Shown piece after piece: positions 53,938 through 62,779 of a stretch of 64,000 bases of DNA. The notes below the pieces were generated by a model. The model did no database searches, had not been told where the DNA came from, and was given only the letters and a program-made list of their open reading frames with translations. The stretch's first letter is position 1; each line of letters begins with the position of its first letter. This DNA comes from Natronoglycomyces albus. GTDB lineage: Bacteria > Actinomycetota > Actinomycetes > Mycobacteriales > Micromonosporaceae. The position numbers and the translations under genes were made by a program. The stretch lies in NCBI RefSeq assembly GCF_016925535.1, contig NZ_CP070496.1:372001-436000 (forward strand). The letters run 5' to 3'.

Positions 53938-56034
53938 GTGTCGAAGCGAGACCGGGAGGGAGCCGAACACATCCAAATGGAGTTCGGTGGTACGGCCGAC
54001 AAGGTTGTGCAGGCTGCCCGCGTTGACACGATGCACGTGACCGTCAATGCCCACCTTGGCGCGGGCCAGTCTGGAGGCAACGGCGACCAGTCCCCGCCGA
54101 CCCGCCCCAGCGAAGTCGCCCCGCCTCCCCGGATGTTCTTCGCCCGCCACGATGTGCTGCGCAACTTGTCGGTCTTGGTCGACTCCGACGGGGCGGCGTT
54201 GATTCTCATCCACGGCTGGAAGGGCATCGGCAAATCGGCTGTGGTCAGCCAATGGCTGGTCCACAATGCGCAGCGCTTTCCCGATGGGGAGCGCTATATA
54301 AACCTGGCGGACTACCACCAAAATGGGGGAATCGCGCAGGCGCTGCGCGACCTCCTGCGACGACTGTCCATTGACGACGATGCGTTGCGGGGGCCTCTGA
54401 GCGATCTCATCTCCCGCTACCGCTGTCATTTCGCCGACAAACACGGCGTCATCGTGGTGGACAATGTGACCGCGATCGAACAGGCCGAACAATTCCTCAC
54501 CAATAACCCCGGCCTGCTTGTGGTCGCGATCAGCCGCAAGGAACTGGCCAGCCTTGAATGCGAACCGGTGCGCGTGGAGGCCTTCACCGAGGCCGAGGGG
54601 CTCGCATTCCTCAAGACCAGTGGCTTGGAAAATCGAGTCGAGGCCGAACCGGGACCCACTGCGGAACTCCTCCGGTTGTGCGGGGGATTCCCCCGCCATA
54701 TCCACCGGGTCGCCGCCCAGTTGAAACACCGAGGCAGCCTGCGGATCGCCGACTTCGTCACAGAGCTGAGGCTCCAGAGCGAACCGATGCTCGCGGTGTT
54801 CGACGATGCCTATGCGGAACTCTCTGCGCCCGCCGCCCACCTTTACCGACTCTTGTCGGTATTCCCAGGACATCGGGTAGACAACGGGGCCATGTGCGCG
54901 GCGACCGGTTTCGATGAGGGCACCGTCGTTCAACTGCTCGAAGAGCTTCGCACCTGGGGGCTCGTGACCGAAACGGGCCCGGGACTCCACGAGATCGACG
55001 AGGCGGTTGCCCGCCACGCGAAGGCCTGCGCCGACCGTGATGCCTCGGCCCAGACGATGCGCGACGCGCTCCTTGGCTGCTTGCGCCACTACAGTTTGCT
55101 AGCCGCCTATGCCGATGAGACCATCATGGGCGATCGGCTGCGGGTAAGCCCGAAACCACCGGCGCGTAGCCAACCACTCTTTCCCAACCAGGGCGCGGCG
55201 CAAGAGTGGATGCGAAAGAACCGCGCCCTCCTGGCGGCCCTCGTGCGCCAGGCCAACGAAGCGGGCCTCTACGAACTGTGTTGGGCGTTGGCCGACAACA
55301 TGTGGGCGCACTACACCAACGAAAAACGGCCCCTGGAAGCCGCCAGTATCTACCACCTAGCCGCCGCGTCGGCACGGGCCACACCCGACTACGCGGCCCT
55401 CTCACGCATGCTGGGGCTAGAGGCGAAATCGCTGACCGACGCGGGGGAGTACGACGCGGCGCTCACCATCGCCAACGAAGCCGAGCAGGTGGCCCCGCCA
55501 GAGGAGACCCCCATGGGCGCTCGGCTGCGCTCCAGCGCGATCGAGTTCCAGGGACGGGCTCAACACAAGGGCGGCTATCTCACTTCCGCCCAGGACAGTT
55601 ATCAGCGGGCACTAGCTATGGCCCCCCGGCCCCGCTCACGCGGACTGCTGCACCGATTCCTCGCCCAAGCACATCGCCAACGCGACGAGACCGAACTGGC
55701 CTTGAGCGAATGCGACCGATCCATCGCGTGTTTCAAACAGGCCCAAGATGTGCGCAACCTTGCCATCTCGACGCTGGAAAAGGCTCGCCTACTACGCGCT
55801 AGCGGGCACAAGACCGAAGCGATATCCGAGTTCCGGCACGCACAACTACTGCTGGCCCAAACGGCGGCGCACTACTACGAATCGCAAGCCTGGCACGAGA
55901 TATCCCAGCTCACCGAAGGCCAAGAGCGGATCGACGCTCTATGGCAGCAATTGCGACTGCTGCGTTTGATCAGCGACCCTGCCCAAAACGAGATCGCCCA
56001 ACTCCTGCGCCAGCACGAGCCTGACGCACGGTGA
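53938..56034 (+). CDS. STAND (NB-ARC) NTPase with TPR repeats and N-terminal amyloid-like motif
   Basis: A 698-residue protein. Residues 16-38 hold FGGTADKVVQAARVDTMHVT, similar to the Q-x-x-x-V/G-x-x-H/N pattern of bacterial amyloid signalling motifs. The NB-ARC domain follows: Walker A ILIHGWKGIGKSAVVSQWL near 100, Walker B VIVVDNVT near 175, a sensor VVAISRKELAS, and the GxP-like CGGFPRHIHRVAAQL. A winged-helix region ends near 360. From about 420 to the end are TPR-like helix pairs. GTG 53938 is 6 bp after AGGGAG; longer upstream frames are implausible. Such proteins sense a ligand through the repeats and oligomerise. An effector domain is absent, which supports a separate partner protein. 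Confidence 0.85.
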   Translation: MSKRDREGAEHIQMEFGGTADKVVQAARVDTMHVTVNAHLGAGQSGGNGDQSPPTRPSEVAPPPRMFFARHDVLRNLSVLVDSDGAALILIHGWKGIGKSAVVSQWLVHNAQRFPDGERYINLADYHQNGGIAQALRDLLRRLSIDDDALRGPLSDLISRYRCHFADKHGVIVVDNVTAIEQAEQFLTNNPGLLVVAISRKELASLECEPVRVEAFTEAEGLAFLKTSGLENRVEAEPGPTAELLRLCGGFPRHIHRVAAQLKHRGSLRIADFVTELRLQSEPMLAVFDDAYAELSAPAAHLYRLLSVFPGHRVDNGAMCAATGFDEGTVVQLLEELRTWGLVTETGPGLHEIDEAVARHAKACADRDASAQTMRDALLGCLRHYSLLAAYADETIMGDRLRVSPKPPARSQPLFPNQGAAQEWMRKNRALLAALVRQANEAGLYELCWALADNMWAHYTNEKRPLEAASIYHLAAASARATPDYAALSRMLGLEAKSLTDAGEYDAALTIANEAEQVAPPEETPMGARLRSSAIEFQGRAQHKGGYLTSAQDSYQRALAMAPRPRSRGLLHRFLAQAHRQRDETELALSECDRSIACFKQAQDVRNLAISTLEKARLLRASGHKTEAISEFRHAQLLLAQTAAHYYESQAWHEISQLTEGQERIDALWQQLRLLRLISDPAQNEIAQLLRQHEPDAR

Positions 56035-57775
56035 CCACAAGGCGCTCCTGGCCCCGCTGAGCCACCAGCCGCGATGGAAACTCGGCCAGATCCCGCCGAT
56101 GCAAATGCCAATACAGGGCGCTGGCACAAATATCCAAAGCCGCCGCCGCCAGCGGGCCCGGTTCGGCCGTGAACTCAAACCGCCACGAATCTTGCCTGGG
56201 CCGGGCCCGAGTGATGACGATGGACCGATTCTCGCCGACGCGAACGCTCGCCACCGAACATAGCGGATGATGCTCCACCATTTCGGCTAGCACGGCGTCG
56301 GCCTCCCAAACGGCCACTGGCTGCCTGTGATGCAGCAACACCGGAGCCTCCCGCCATTCGGGGCGACGAGTGGCCACATCGCTGACCTGGTGAGCCGAGG
56401 CGAAACCATCACCGGCTTCGTCAAGATCCGGGCTCTCCTCCCACGCAGCCAATGGATAACGCCGCCAGGTCACTTGCTGCTGCTTGAGGCGCACCCGCAC
56501 CATCCAGCTGCTCGTCGGTCGGCATTCCCGCTCCAGACTCGGCGATTCCAACAATGTCGGCCGCCACCGATACTCCGGCAAGTCCAGGTCAAGTAGGTCA
56601 TAGATCATCTCGGTAAGCAAAGCCGCAGGAGTGTCCGAAGCGCTGCGGGTTTGGCGTGCGCTCTCGGGCTCATACAGAATCTGATCGGTGAACTCCCGGT
56701 AGCGACCCGAGGGAGGATCGTCGCGCAGCGACTCCAACTGCCCCAACCAGCTCGTATCGGTCGTGAACCGAGGAGCGGTGGCCCCAAAGGCGCGCAGTGG
56801 CTCCCCAGCCGGAATCTCGGCGGAACCGAACGACGCCAGTGCGATCGGTTTGTCGAGCGCGGCCGCGTAGAGGGTCACCGAGCCATGGTCGCCAATGACG
56901 ATGTCCGAGGCGATGAGCAAAGCTCGCCAGCCCTCCTGCGCAATCGGCATAATCAGCCCGTTTTCACAGGCGGGGCGCTGCAACTCCGGTAGTGGGCCCC
57001 GATGCTCGGTACCGACATTCGGGTGAGGAATGAAGGCGACCGCGTAGTCGTCGCTGGGCAATTGGGCCAGCAGCCGCCGCGGCAGAGACGGGTTGGCCGC
57101 ATAGGCCGAATGAGGGCCCCACGTGGAGGCCACAACGACGAGAGTGCGCTCACCGATTCCAAGGTGCCGACGGTATTGGCTGCGGCAGTGAGCGCTGCCC
57201 CTGAGACGCTCCAGACACACATCCCCAATGACCGCCGCCTTTGGAAGCGCCTCGGGGAAGTCAATGGCGAGTCGATCGCGGGCCGCCACACCCGGTAGGG
57301 CCAGCGCGTCGGGAAGGTTGCCACTATGGCCGCGCAGTTGATCGGCCGAAACCCCCGATACCCCGTCGATACCGGTACGTCTGCGCCCGTGTCCGGCCCC
57401 ATGCGGCAGCAGGAGAAGTTTGCCGGGAAGGTCGGGCAGATCGTGATGGGCGCTGGCCGAAATCGTCAGGTCCGGTTGGAGCGCGTTGACCTCACTCCAG
57501 GGGATGACGGTGTGTGTGAGTTGATTGCTCAGCTGCCGAGCGCCGGATTCGAATTGTGAGCCGGGGTGAGTCGAATAGGTCAGACGCAGTCGAGAGTCCG
57601 TGGCCAAGAGCGGGCGGACGTCGAAGTGCAATCGGGCGAGAGCTTGGAGGGTGCGGCCGGTCAGGAGAATGTGCCGTTCGGCCGGAACGGTGGCTGGTGA
57701 CTGGTGACTGGTGACTGGTGACTGGTGACTGGTGACTGGTGACTGGTGACTGGTGACTGGTCTACTATAGTTCAT
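55970..57775 (-). CDS. glycosyltransferase-like (GT-B/CDP-glycerol transferase-like) protein with a 7-bp repeat in its 5' end
   Basis: A 601-residue protein. The N-terminus contains VTSHQSP three times, produced by the 7-bp DNA repeat. From about residue 33 a GT-B-like core is seen: ILLTGRTLQALARLHFD, LLLPHGAGHGRR, a second lobe with TLVVVASTWGPHSAYAANP, FIPHPNVGTEHRG and LIASDIVIGDHGSVTLYAAA, the last being the donor-binding type motif of CDP-glycerol glycerophosphotransferases. The C-terminal 200 residues are not recognised. No start codon lies between the repeat and the core, so the frame depends on copy number. It overlaps the convergent STAND gene by 65 bp. Substrate not known. Confidence 0.6.
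   Translation of the reverse strand: MNYSRPVTSHQSPVTSHQSPVTSHQSPATVPAERHILLTGRTLQALARLHFDVRPLLATDSRLRLTYSTHPGSQFESGARQLSNQLTHTVIPWSEVNALQPDLTISASAHHDLPDLPGKLLLLPHGAGHGRRRTGIDGVSGVSADQLRGHSGNLPDALALPGVAARDRLAIDFPEALPKAAVIGDVCLERLRGSAHCRSQYRRHLGIGERTLVVVASTWGPHSAYAANPSLPRRLLAQLPSDDYAVAFIPHPNVGTEHRGPLPELQRPACENGLIMPIAQEGWRALLIASDIVIGDHGSVTLYAAALDKPIALASFGSAEIPAGEPLRAFGATAPRFTTDTSWLGQLESLRDDPPSGRYREFTDQILYEPESARQTRSASDTPAALLTEMIYDLLDLDLPEYRWRPTLLESPSLERECRPTSSWMVRVRLKQQQVTWRRYPLAAWEESPDLDEAGDGFASAHQVSDVATRRPEWREAPVLLHHRQPVAVWEADAVLAEMVEHHPLCSVASVRVGENRSIVITRARPRQDSWRFEFTAEPGPLAAAALDICASALYWHLHRRDLAEFPSRLVAQRGQERLVVTVRQARAGAGVGRSRFGQGR
57694..57761. repeat. 7-bp tandem repeat (CTGGTGA), nine copies plus partial
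   Basis: Nine uninterrupted units of CTGGTGA on the plus strand (57694-57756), plus CTGGT (57757-57761). On the coding minus strand the unit is TCACCAG and lies within codons 5-28 of the glycosyltransferase-like gene. Seven is not a multiple of three. Confidence 0.95.
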
Positions 57776-57960
57776 TTGCGCCCTGAACTGCGTATTTGTG
57801 CCTGTGTCGCGGCTGTGTCGAACCGTTGCGACCCTAGCGAATTCATGGCGTCAGCCTACCGCGCGACCCCGAAAATGATCTTGCTCGGCCATCCGTGAAT
57901 GTGGCGAAGTCGAAACCCATCCACCCTTGGGGACAGTCACCGTGACAGTGTCGTCGCCGG

Positions 57961-59172
57961 TCACGAGTTCGGCGAGCGCAGCGTCATCACCGTGATCTCC
58001 GAGGGCACTCCCAGACGAACCGGCGGGCCCGACGTCCCGACCCCATTGGTCACGTACAGCGTCGTGTCACCTTTGGTCCACAGACCAGAGGCGGTTGGGT
58101 TCGAGAACCCGGAAATGAGATTGTTCGGGAAGATTTGACCACCGTGGGTATGCCCCGACAGCTGCAAGTCCACGCCCCGACGCACGGCCTGGTCCACTTC
58201 GACCGGTTGGTGAGACAGCAGCACCACAGCCCGCTGCTCGTCTCTACCGCCCAAAGCGGCATCGTAATCGGGGCCGACATCGCCCGGGGAGTTCTTCCAC
58301 ACGTCCACGTCATTGACCCCGGCCAGATCGAAGCCCGCCAACGAGGTCCGCACGTTTTGCAACGGCACCAGTCCCAGACTGCTCAAGTGCTCCACCCAAT
58401 GGTCAACTCCCGAGTAGTAGTACTCGTGGTTGCCCGTCACAAAGAAAACGCCCTCGCGGGCCTGTAGTTCTCCCAAGGGCGCGGCGGCATGCTCCAACCC
58501 CTCCACGTCGCCGTCGACCATGTCTCCCACCAGCACAATAAGGTCGGCGCGGGTGGCGTTGACAGCGTCGACGACCCTCTGACAGAAGTCGGCTCCGCGT
58601 AGAGCCGACAAGTGCATGTCGCTGATGATGGCGATGCGATAGCCGTCCGTGGCCGCGTCGAGCTTCGCGAGCGTGACCTCAAGGTACTTATAGCGTGGGG
58701 TGCGGAATCCCTCATAGAGGCCGTAGCCGGTTGCCGCCAAGGCGGGCACGGTCGCGGCCACGGCGATGGAGCGCGAAAGGAGAACGCGGCGGGAAATCCC
58801 CGCTGGTTCTTCGCACGAAGCGGGTGCGGGGTTGAGGCTTGCTTGGGCGGTGTCGCGGCGGCGCAACCACCAGCGGATGGGTTCTGCCCCCAGTAGTGCG
58901 GCCAGCAGGCAGGCGAAAATGGTGAACCAGATCTGGCCGGGCCAGGCGACGAGTTGCTGGAACCAATGGGGCAGTAGCGAGGGGGTGGTGAAGCGGGAGA
59001 TCAGGTAGACGATCAGCAAGACCACCATGGTGGTAGTGGCGGCGCGACGCGGAATTGACCCAAGCCTTGTGGTGTCGCGCACCAGGCGACGCCACACATA
59101 GTAGTGCGCCGCTGAGACGCCAACGGTGAGCAAAGTCAGACGCACCAGAAACCAAAACCAATAAATCTCCAC
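57961..59172 (-). CDS. membrane-anchored metallophosphoesterase
   Basis: A 403-residue protein. Residues 1-110 carry three or four membrane helices. A calcineurin-like phosphoesterase domain follows from about 150: IAIISDMHLSALRGADF, LIVLVGDMVDGDVEGLEHA, FVTGNHEYYYSG, LLSHQPVEVDQA and LQLSGHTHGGQIFP, giving the full set of Asp/His/Asn ligands for two metals. This is the YkuE-like group, often described as acting on membrane-linked phosphoesters; the substrate is unknown. The domain probably faces outside or the cytoplasm by helix count; I cannot decide. Confidence 0.88.
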   Translation of the reverse strand: MEIYWFWFLVRLTLLTVGVSAAHYYVWRRLVRDTTRLGSIPRRAATTTMVVLLIVYLISRFTTPSLLPHWFQQLVAWPGQIWFTIFACLLAALLGAEPIRWWLRRRDTAQASLNPAPASCEEPAGISRRVLLSRSIAVAATVPALAATGYGLYEGFRTPRYKYLEVTLAKLDAATDGYRIAIISDMHLSALRGADFCQRVVDAVNATRADLIVLVGDMVDGDVEGLEHAAAPLGELQAREGVFFVTGNHEYYYSGVDHWVEHLSSLGLVPLQNVRTSLAGFDLAGVNDVDVWKNSPGDVGPDYDAALGGRDEQRAVVLLSHQPVEVDQAVRRGVDLQLSGHTHGGQIFPNNLISGFSNPTASGLWTKGDTTLYVTNGVGTSGPPVRLGVPSEITVMTLRSPNS

Positions 59173-59300
59173 TGTGAATTTCTATCGCAACCAGTTGGTG
59201 CGACCGGTTGTGGAGGAGTCGCGGCCCCCACAGTTCACAGTGGCATGAGGCGCCGTACGACCTCAGGGTGCCACGACAAATATCCCAAGGGAAATGAGGA

Positions 59301-59399
59301 GGCCGCCACCAAAGGCACTTTCGGCGTACTCGTCGTCTCGATTACCTGCGTAGACTTCGTCTCCTGCGGCCTTGAGTTCGCACTTTTGTATAAGCCGCC
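59301..59399 (-). repeat. dispersed ~100-bp repeat, copy 5
   Basis: In the minus direction it reads GCGGCTTATACAAAAGTGCG at one end, the core GACGAAGTCTACGCAGGTAA, and AAAGTGCCTTTGGTGGCGGC at the other. It lies between the metallophosphoesterase and holB and is the only copy in the opposite orientation. Confidence 0.75.
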
Positions 59400-59408
59400 A
59401 GGTGTGCG

Positions 59409-60563
59409 CTAGTTGCCCGTCCACAGCCGCGTCATGAGGGCTTCGACGGCGATTCGGGGCCGCACGTTGCGGTCGATCGCCTCCCGGCACTCCAACACCG
59501 CGCTGATGCGACGTAGCAGCGACTCCGGCGACATCTTCGAAGCCGCGGAACGGCTGACCTCGACCATGTCCGGATGCACCGGTTCGACCGGCGAACCGAA
59601 GCCCGCCACCAGCGCGTCCCGGTAGAACGCGGCCAGGTCGACCAGAGCCCGGTCGAGACTGTCACGTTGGGACCTGGTGTCACGGGTCTTCTGCCGTTTC
59701 TCCAAATCTTTTAGCGCGGCGGCCGACCCTCGGGCGGCCTTGCTGGCCCCTTTGCCGGTGCCGCCCTTGCCTAGCGCCATTTCCAGGGATTGGCGTTCGG
59801 CGCTGGAGCGTTCGGTGTTCGCGTCCGAGGCTTCAGCCTCGGCCGCTTCGATCAATTCGACCGCGGCGGAGAAACAGGCGGAGATTCCGGTCAGCTGGCG
59901 GGGAATGGCGAGGACGTCGCGCCGCTTGGCCCGGGCAGTCTCATCGGTGGCCAGTCTGCGGGCACGTCCAATATGGCCTTGAGCCGCGGCGGCGTATAGT
60001 TCGGCCTCACCTGCGGGCAGCTGTTCGGAATCCATGAGTAGGCGCGCGATCGCGTCCTTCGGGGGTTGCCGCAGTGATACCACTCGGCAGCGGGACCGAA
60101 TCGTGATCGACAATTCCTGGGGGTTGTCCGAGGGCGCGCACAGCAGGAAAACCGTTCGCTCGGGGGGTTCCTCGATGGCTTTCAACAGCGCGTTCCCGGC
60201 CGACTCTGTCAGGCGGTCGGCGTCTTCGAGGATGAGGATCTGCCATTTGCCTCCGCTGGGGGCGCGGCTGGCCATCGTGATCACCCGCCGGACTTCGCCC
60301 ACACCTATGGAGAGGCCTTCGGGAATGATGCGCTGCACGTCCGCGTGCGAGCCGCTTTGCACCAGGTGACACGAGGAACATTGCCCGCAGCCGGTGTGGT
60401 GGTCACATTGGAGGGCTGAGGCGAACGCGGAAGCGGCAACCGACCGGCCGGAGCCGGGCGGCCCGATGAACAGCCACGCGTGGGTCATGCCGATTCCGGC
60501 GGCGGCGTTACTGAGCACCCCACGGGCGTCGTCTTGGCCGATCAGGTCTGCGAACACGCTCAC
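59409..60563 (-). CDS. holB: DNA polymerase III delta' subunit
   Basis: HolB is part of the clamp loader. The 384-residue protein starts VSVFADLIGQDDARGVLSNA and has the Walker A-like HAWLFIGPPGSGRSVAASAF, a zinc site with CDHHTGCGQCSSC, a Walker B ILILEDADRLTESAGNALLK and the SRC motif IRSRCRVVSLR. The middle (about 255-310) is a charged insertion of low complexity. GTG 60563 overlaps the tmk stop (GTGA) with GGAGG about 10 bp upstream. tmk-holB is a common pair. Confidence 0.93.
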   Translation of the reverse strand: MSVFADLIGQDDARGVLSNAAAGIGMTHAWLFIGPPGSGRSVAASAFASALQCDHHTGCGQCSSCHLVQSGSHADVQRIIPEGLSIGVGEVRRVITMASRAPSGGKWQILILEDADRLTESAGNALLKAIEEPPERTVFLLCAPSDNPQELSITIRSRCRVVSLRQPPKDAIARLLMDSEQLPAGEAELYAAAAQGHIGRARRLATDETARAKRRDVLAIPRQLTGISACFSAAVELIEAAEAEASDANTERSSAERQSLEMALGKGGTGKGASKAARGSAAALKDLEKRQKTRDTRSQRDSLDRALVDLAAFYRDALVAGFGSPVEPVHPDMVEVSRSAASKMSPESLLRRISAVLECREAIDRNVRPRIAVEALMTRLWTGN

Positions 60564-62779
60564 TTGCGGCTGGCCTCCCAGGCGCCCTGATGGGCGGTGG
60601 GGGAGCCCGGCTCGCCCGAATCGGTGTCCGCCTCGCCCGGGCCAGCCGCCGGTGCTGCGGTTGCCTCGGGCGAGCTCGCCGGGTTGCCACCGTTGGATCC
60701 GGTTGCCCCGTCGTCGAATTCGGGCCACGGTGAGTGTCCGGTGGCCAGCGATTCACCCTTGGGCAGGACACCCAGACGAGCCGCGACCACGGACTGTACC
60801 TCTTCGGCGATGGCCTCGGGGCTCTTCGAGGCGTCCACAACCAGATAATTGCGCTGGTTGCCCTTCGCTTTCAACAAGAACGCTTCGCGTACCCGGGAGT
60901 GGAAGTCCAGTGATTCCTGTTCCAGTCGGTCGCCGTTGCCGTCGTGTTTGGCGCGGCGCAGCCCGGTTTCGGGGGCGATGTCGAGCAAGACCACCAGGTC
61001 GGGACGCAAGTTCTTTGTCGCCCAGTCCGACAGCCAGGAAATCTCCTCGCCTCCCAGCGCACGGCCAGATCCTTGGTAGGCGATCGAAGAGTCGATATAG
61101 CGGTCCGAGACCACCACCGCCCCGCGTTCCAGGGCTGGGCGCACGATGGTGTCGACGTGGTGAGCTCGATCAGCCGCGTACAGCAGCGCCTCACAGCGGG
61201 CCGAGGGCGTCTCAGAGGTGGAACTGAGCAGCATGGAGCGAATCCGGGCCCCGATTTGGGTTCCACCCGGTTCCCGGGTCCGTACCGCTTCGTAACCTTG
61301 CAGCTTCAGCCAGGCGGAAAGTTTAAGTGCCTGGGTGGACTTGCCTGAGCCCTCGCCACCCTCGAAGACGATGAAGAATCCGGTGCCATTGCCCGGTGTG
61401 GTGGGGATGAGCGGGCGGCCCCGCAGGGACGCCCACAAGTCGGCCAGCGCCGGCACCCCGGGCTTGTCGTCCATGCGTTTGAAGGCCATGAGGCCAATGA
61501 TGATGACGAATACGGCCGCGATCAGCATGATGAGGCGGCTGAACGACCAGGTGAACTCGACGGCGCCGAGTTGCACCTGTCGGGTCGCGCCGAGCCCGGC
61601 CAGCGTGGCGCCGAGCGAGATCGTGAGCATGAGAATTACTCGCACGGCGGTGCCGATGAAGGCGAAGATACGCCCGCGTACTTGGTCGGACACTTCGCGT
61701 TGCAGCAGCGTGATTCCTGCCAGGAATGCCATCCCGGCCCCGGCGCCGATGATGGCCGTGCCGATGAGGGCTAGGCCCAGCAGCGGGGCGACCGCGTTGA
61801 ACAGCAGCCCGATTCCGGCTAGCACGATGGACATGCCAAACCAGCGGCGCCGCGATAGCGCCCCCACGATCTTGGGCCCGGCGACGATGCCAATTCCCAA
61901 CCCGATGAACAAGGTGGCCGCCAGGGTGTTGAACGCCGCCGATCCGGCGTCGAGCGATTCGGCGTAGGTCTGGCCGCTGCCGATGAGGATGCCCGCGCCG
62001 CAGAAGGCACCGAGGATACCCACGACAAGGCCACGCACCAGTTGTTGTTCTTGTACGTAGCGCCAGCCGTCGGCGAAATCGCGCCACATGCTGTTTTGAG
62101 AGTCGGGACGGCCTTCGGGGCGGCCAGAGATCTCTTTGATGCCGAAGTAGACCGTCAACGCGACGATCAGGAACATCAGGGAGTTGATGTAGAGGCCGAT
62201 GACCATCGGCTGGGCCCACATGCCCAGGTTCCCCCAGACTCCGGAGCCACGTTCCAGGATGGCCATGAGACCGAAGGCGAGGACGGGGGCGATGCCGTAT
62301 GTGGTGGCGAGGGTCAGCTGGTTGGCCATCTCCAACTTGCTCTTGGGAAGCAGGTTGGGCATCGCGGCTTCCTTGGCGGGCATCCACACCATGACGACGG
62401 CTTCGATGGCGACTTGGGCGATCATGATCCACACGATCGTGACGCCGACTGAGCCAGTGGCCAGGTACACCGTCGGGATCGACCCCAGAAGCAGGAAGCG
62501 AGCGATATCGCAGGTCACCATGGTTTTGCGCCGGTCGAACCGGTCGGCGAAGATGCCAGCTATGGGACCGAAGATCAGGGCGGGGAGGAGTCGCAGGATG
62601 ATGACGCCGGAGAACGCCGCGCCTTTGGCGGCGGCTCCCTCGAACAGCGACTGGGCGAAGGCGGCGGAGGCGAACAGCCCCAGCCAGTCTCCGAAGGACG
62701 CCAACCCGAGTACGGTCCACAGTCGTCTAAAGGGCGGAATCCGCAAGACCGCCTTCAGGTCAGCTGCTGGGTCGCTCAT
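60560..62779 (-). CDS. tmk: MFS transporter-thymidylate kinase fusion
   Basis: A 739-residue two-part protein. Residues 1-430 form a 10-12-helix MFS-like transporter (LASFGDWLGLFASAAFAQ, FGPIAGIFADRFDRRKTMVT). The thymidylate kinase begins near 460: FFIVFEGGEGSGKSTQALKL (P-loop), RTREPGGTQIGARIRSMLL (DR(E)-type motif), LLYAADRAHHVDTIVRPALE and SDRYIDSSIAYQGSGRALGG. TMPK makes dTDP for DNA synthesis. The C-terminal 75 residues are disordered. ATG 62779 is preferred, after AAGG at 11 bp; a GTG at 62806 is the alternative. Such fusions are known in Micromonosporales, Glycomycetales and Streptomyces. The transporter's substrate is unknown. Confidence 0.93.
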   Translation of the reverse strand: MSDPAADLKAVLRIPPFRRLWTVLGLASFGDWLGLFASAAFAQSLFEGAAAKGAAFSGVIILRLLPALIFGPIAGIFADRFDRRKTMVTCDIARFLLLGSIPTVYLATGSVGVTIVWIMIAQVAIEAVVMVWMPAKEAAMPNLLPKSKLEMANQLTLATTYGIAPVLAFGLMAILERGSGVWGNLGMWAQPMVIGLYINSLMFLIVALTVYFGIKEISGRPEGRPDSQNSMWRDFADGWRYVQEQQLVRGLVVGILGAFCGAGILIGSGQTYAESLDAGSAAFNTLAATLFIGLGIGIVAGPKIVGALSRRRWFGMSIVLAGIGLLFNAVAPLLGLALIGTAIIGAGAGMAFLAGITLLQREVSDQVRGRIFAFIGTAVRVILMLTISLGATLAGLGATRQVQLGAVEFTWSFSRLIMLIAAVFVIIIGLMAFKRMDDKPGVPALADLWASLRGRPLIPTTPGNGTGFFIVFEGGEGSGKSTQALKLSAWLKLQGYEAVRTREPGGTQIGARIRSMLLSSTSETPSARCEALLYAADRAHHVDTIVRPALERGAVVVSDRYIDSSIAYQGSGRALGGEEISWLSDWATKNLRPDLVVLLDIAPETGLRRAKHDGNGDRLEQESLDFHSRVREAFLLKAKGNQRNYLVVDASKSPEAIAEEVQSVVAARLGVLPKGESLATGHSPWPEFDDGATGSNGGNPASSPEATAAPAAGPGEADTDSGEPGSPTAHQGAWEASRK

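Noticed and set aside
53854-55089. Upstream extension of the small effector frame to 533 codons
   Set aside because: This part is antisense to the STAND gene; ATG 53853 with AAGGAG gives the real 121-residue protein.
57694-57761. Could the repeat be a CRISPR array or minisatellite?
   Set aside because: The unit is 7 bp with no spacers; no cas gene is near. It is a simple tandem repeat in a coding start.
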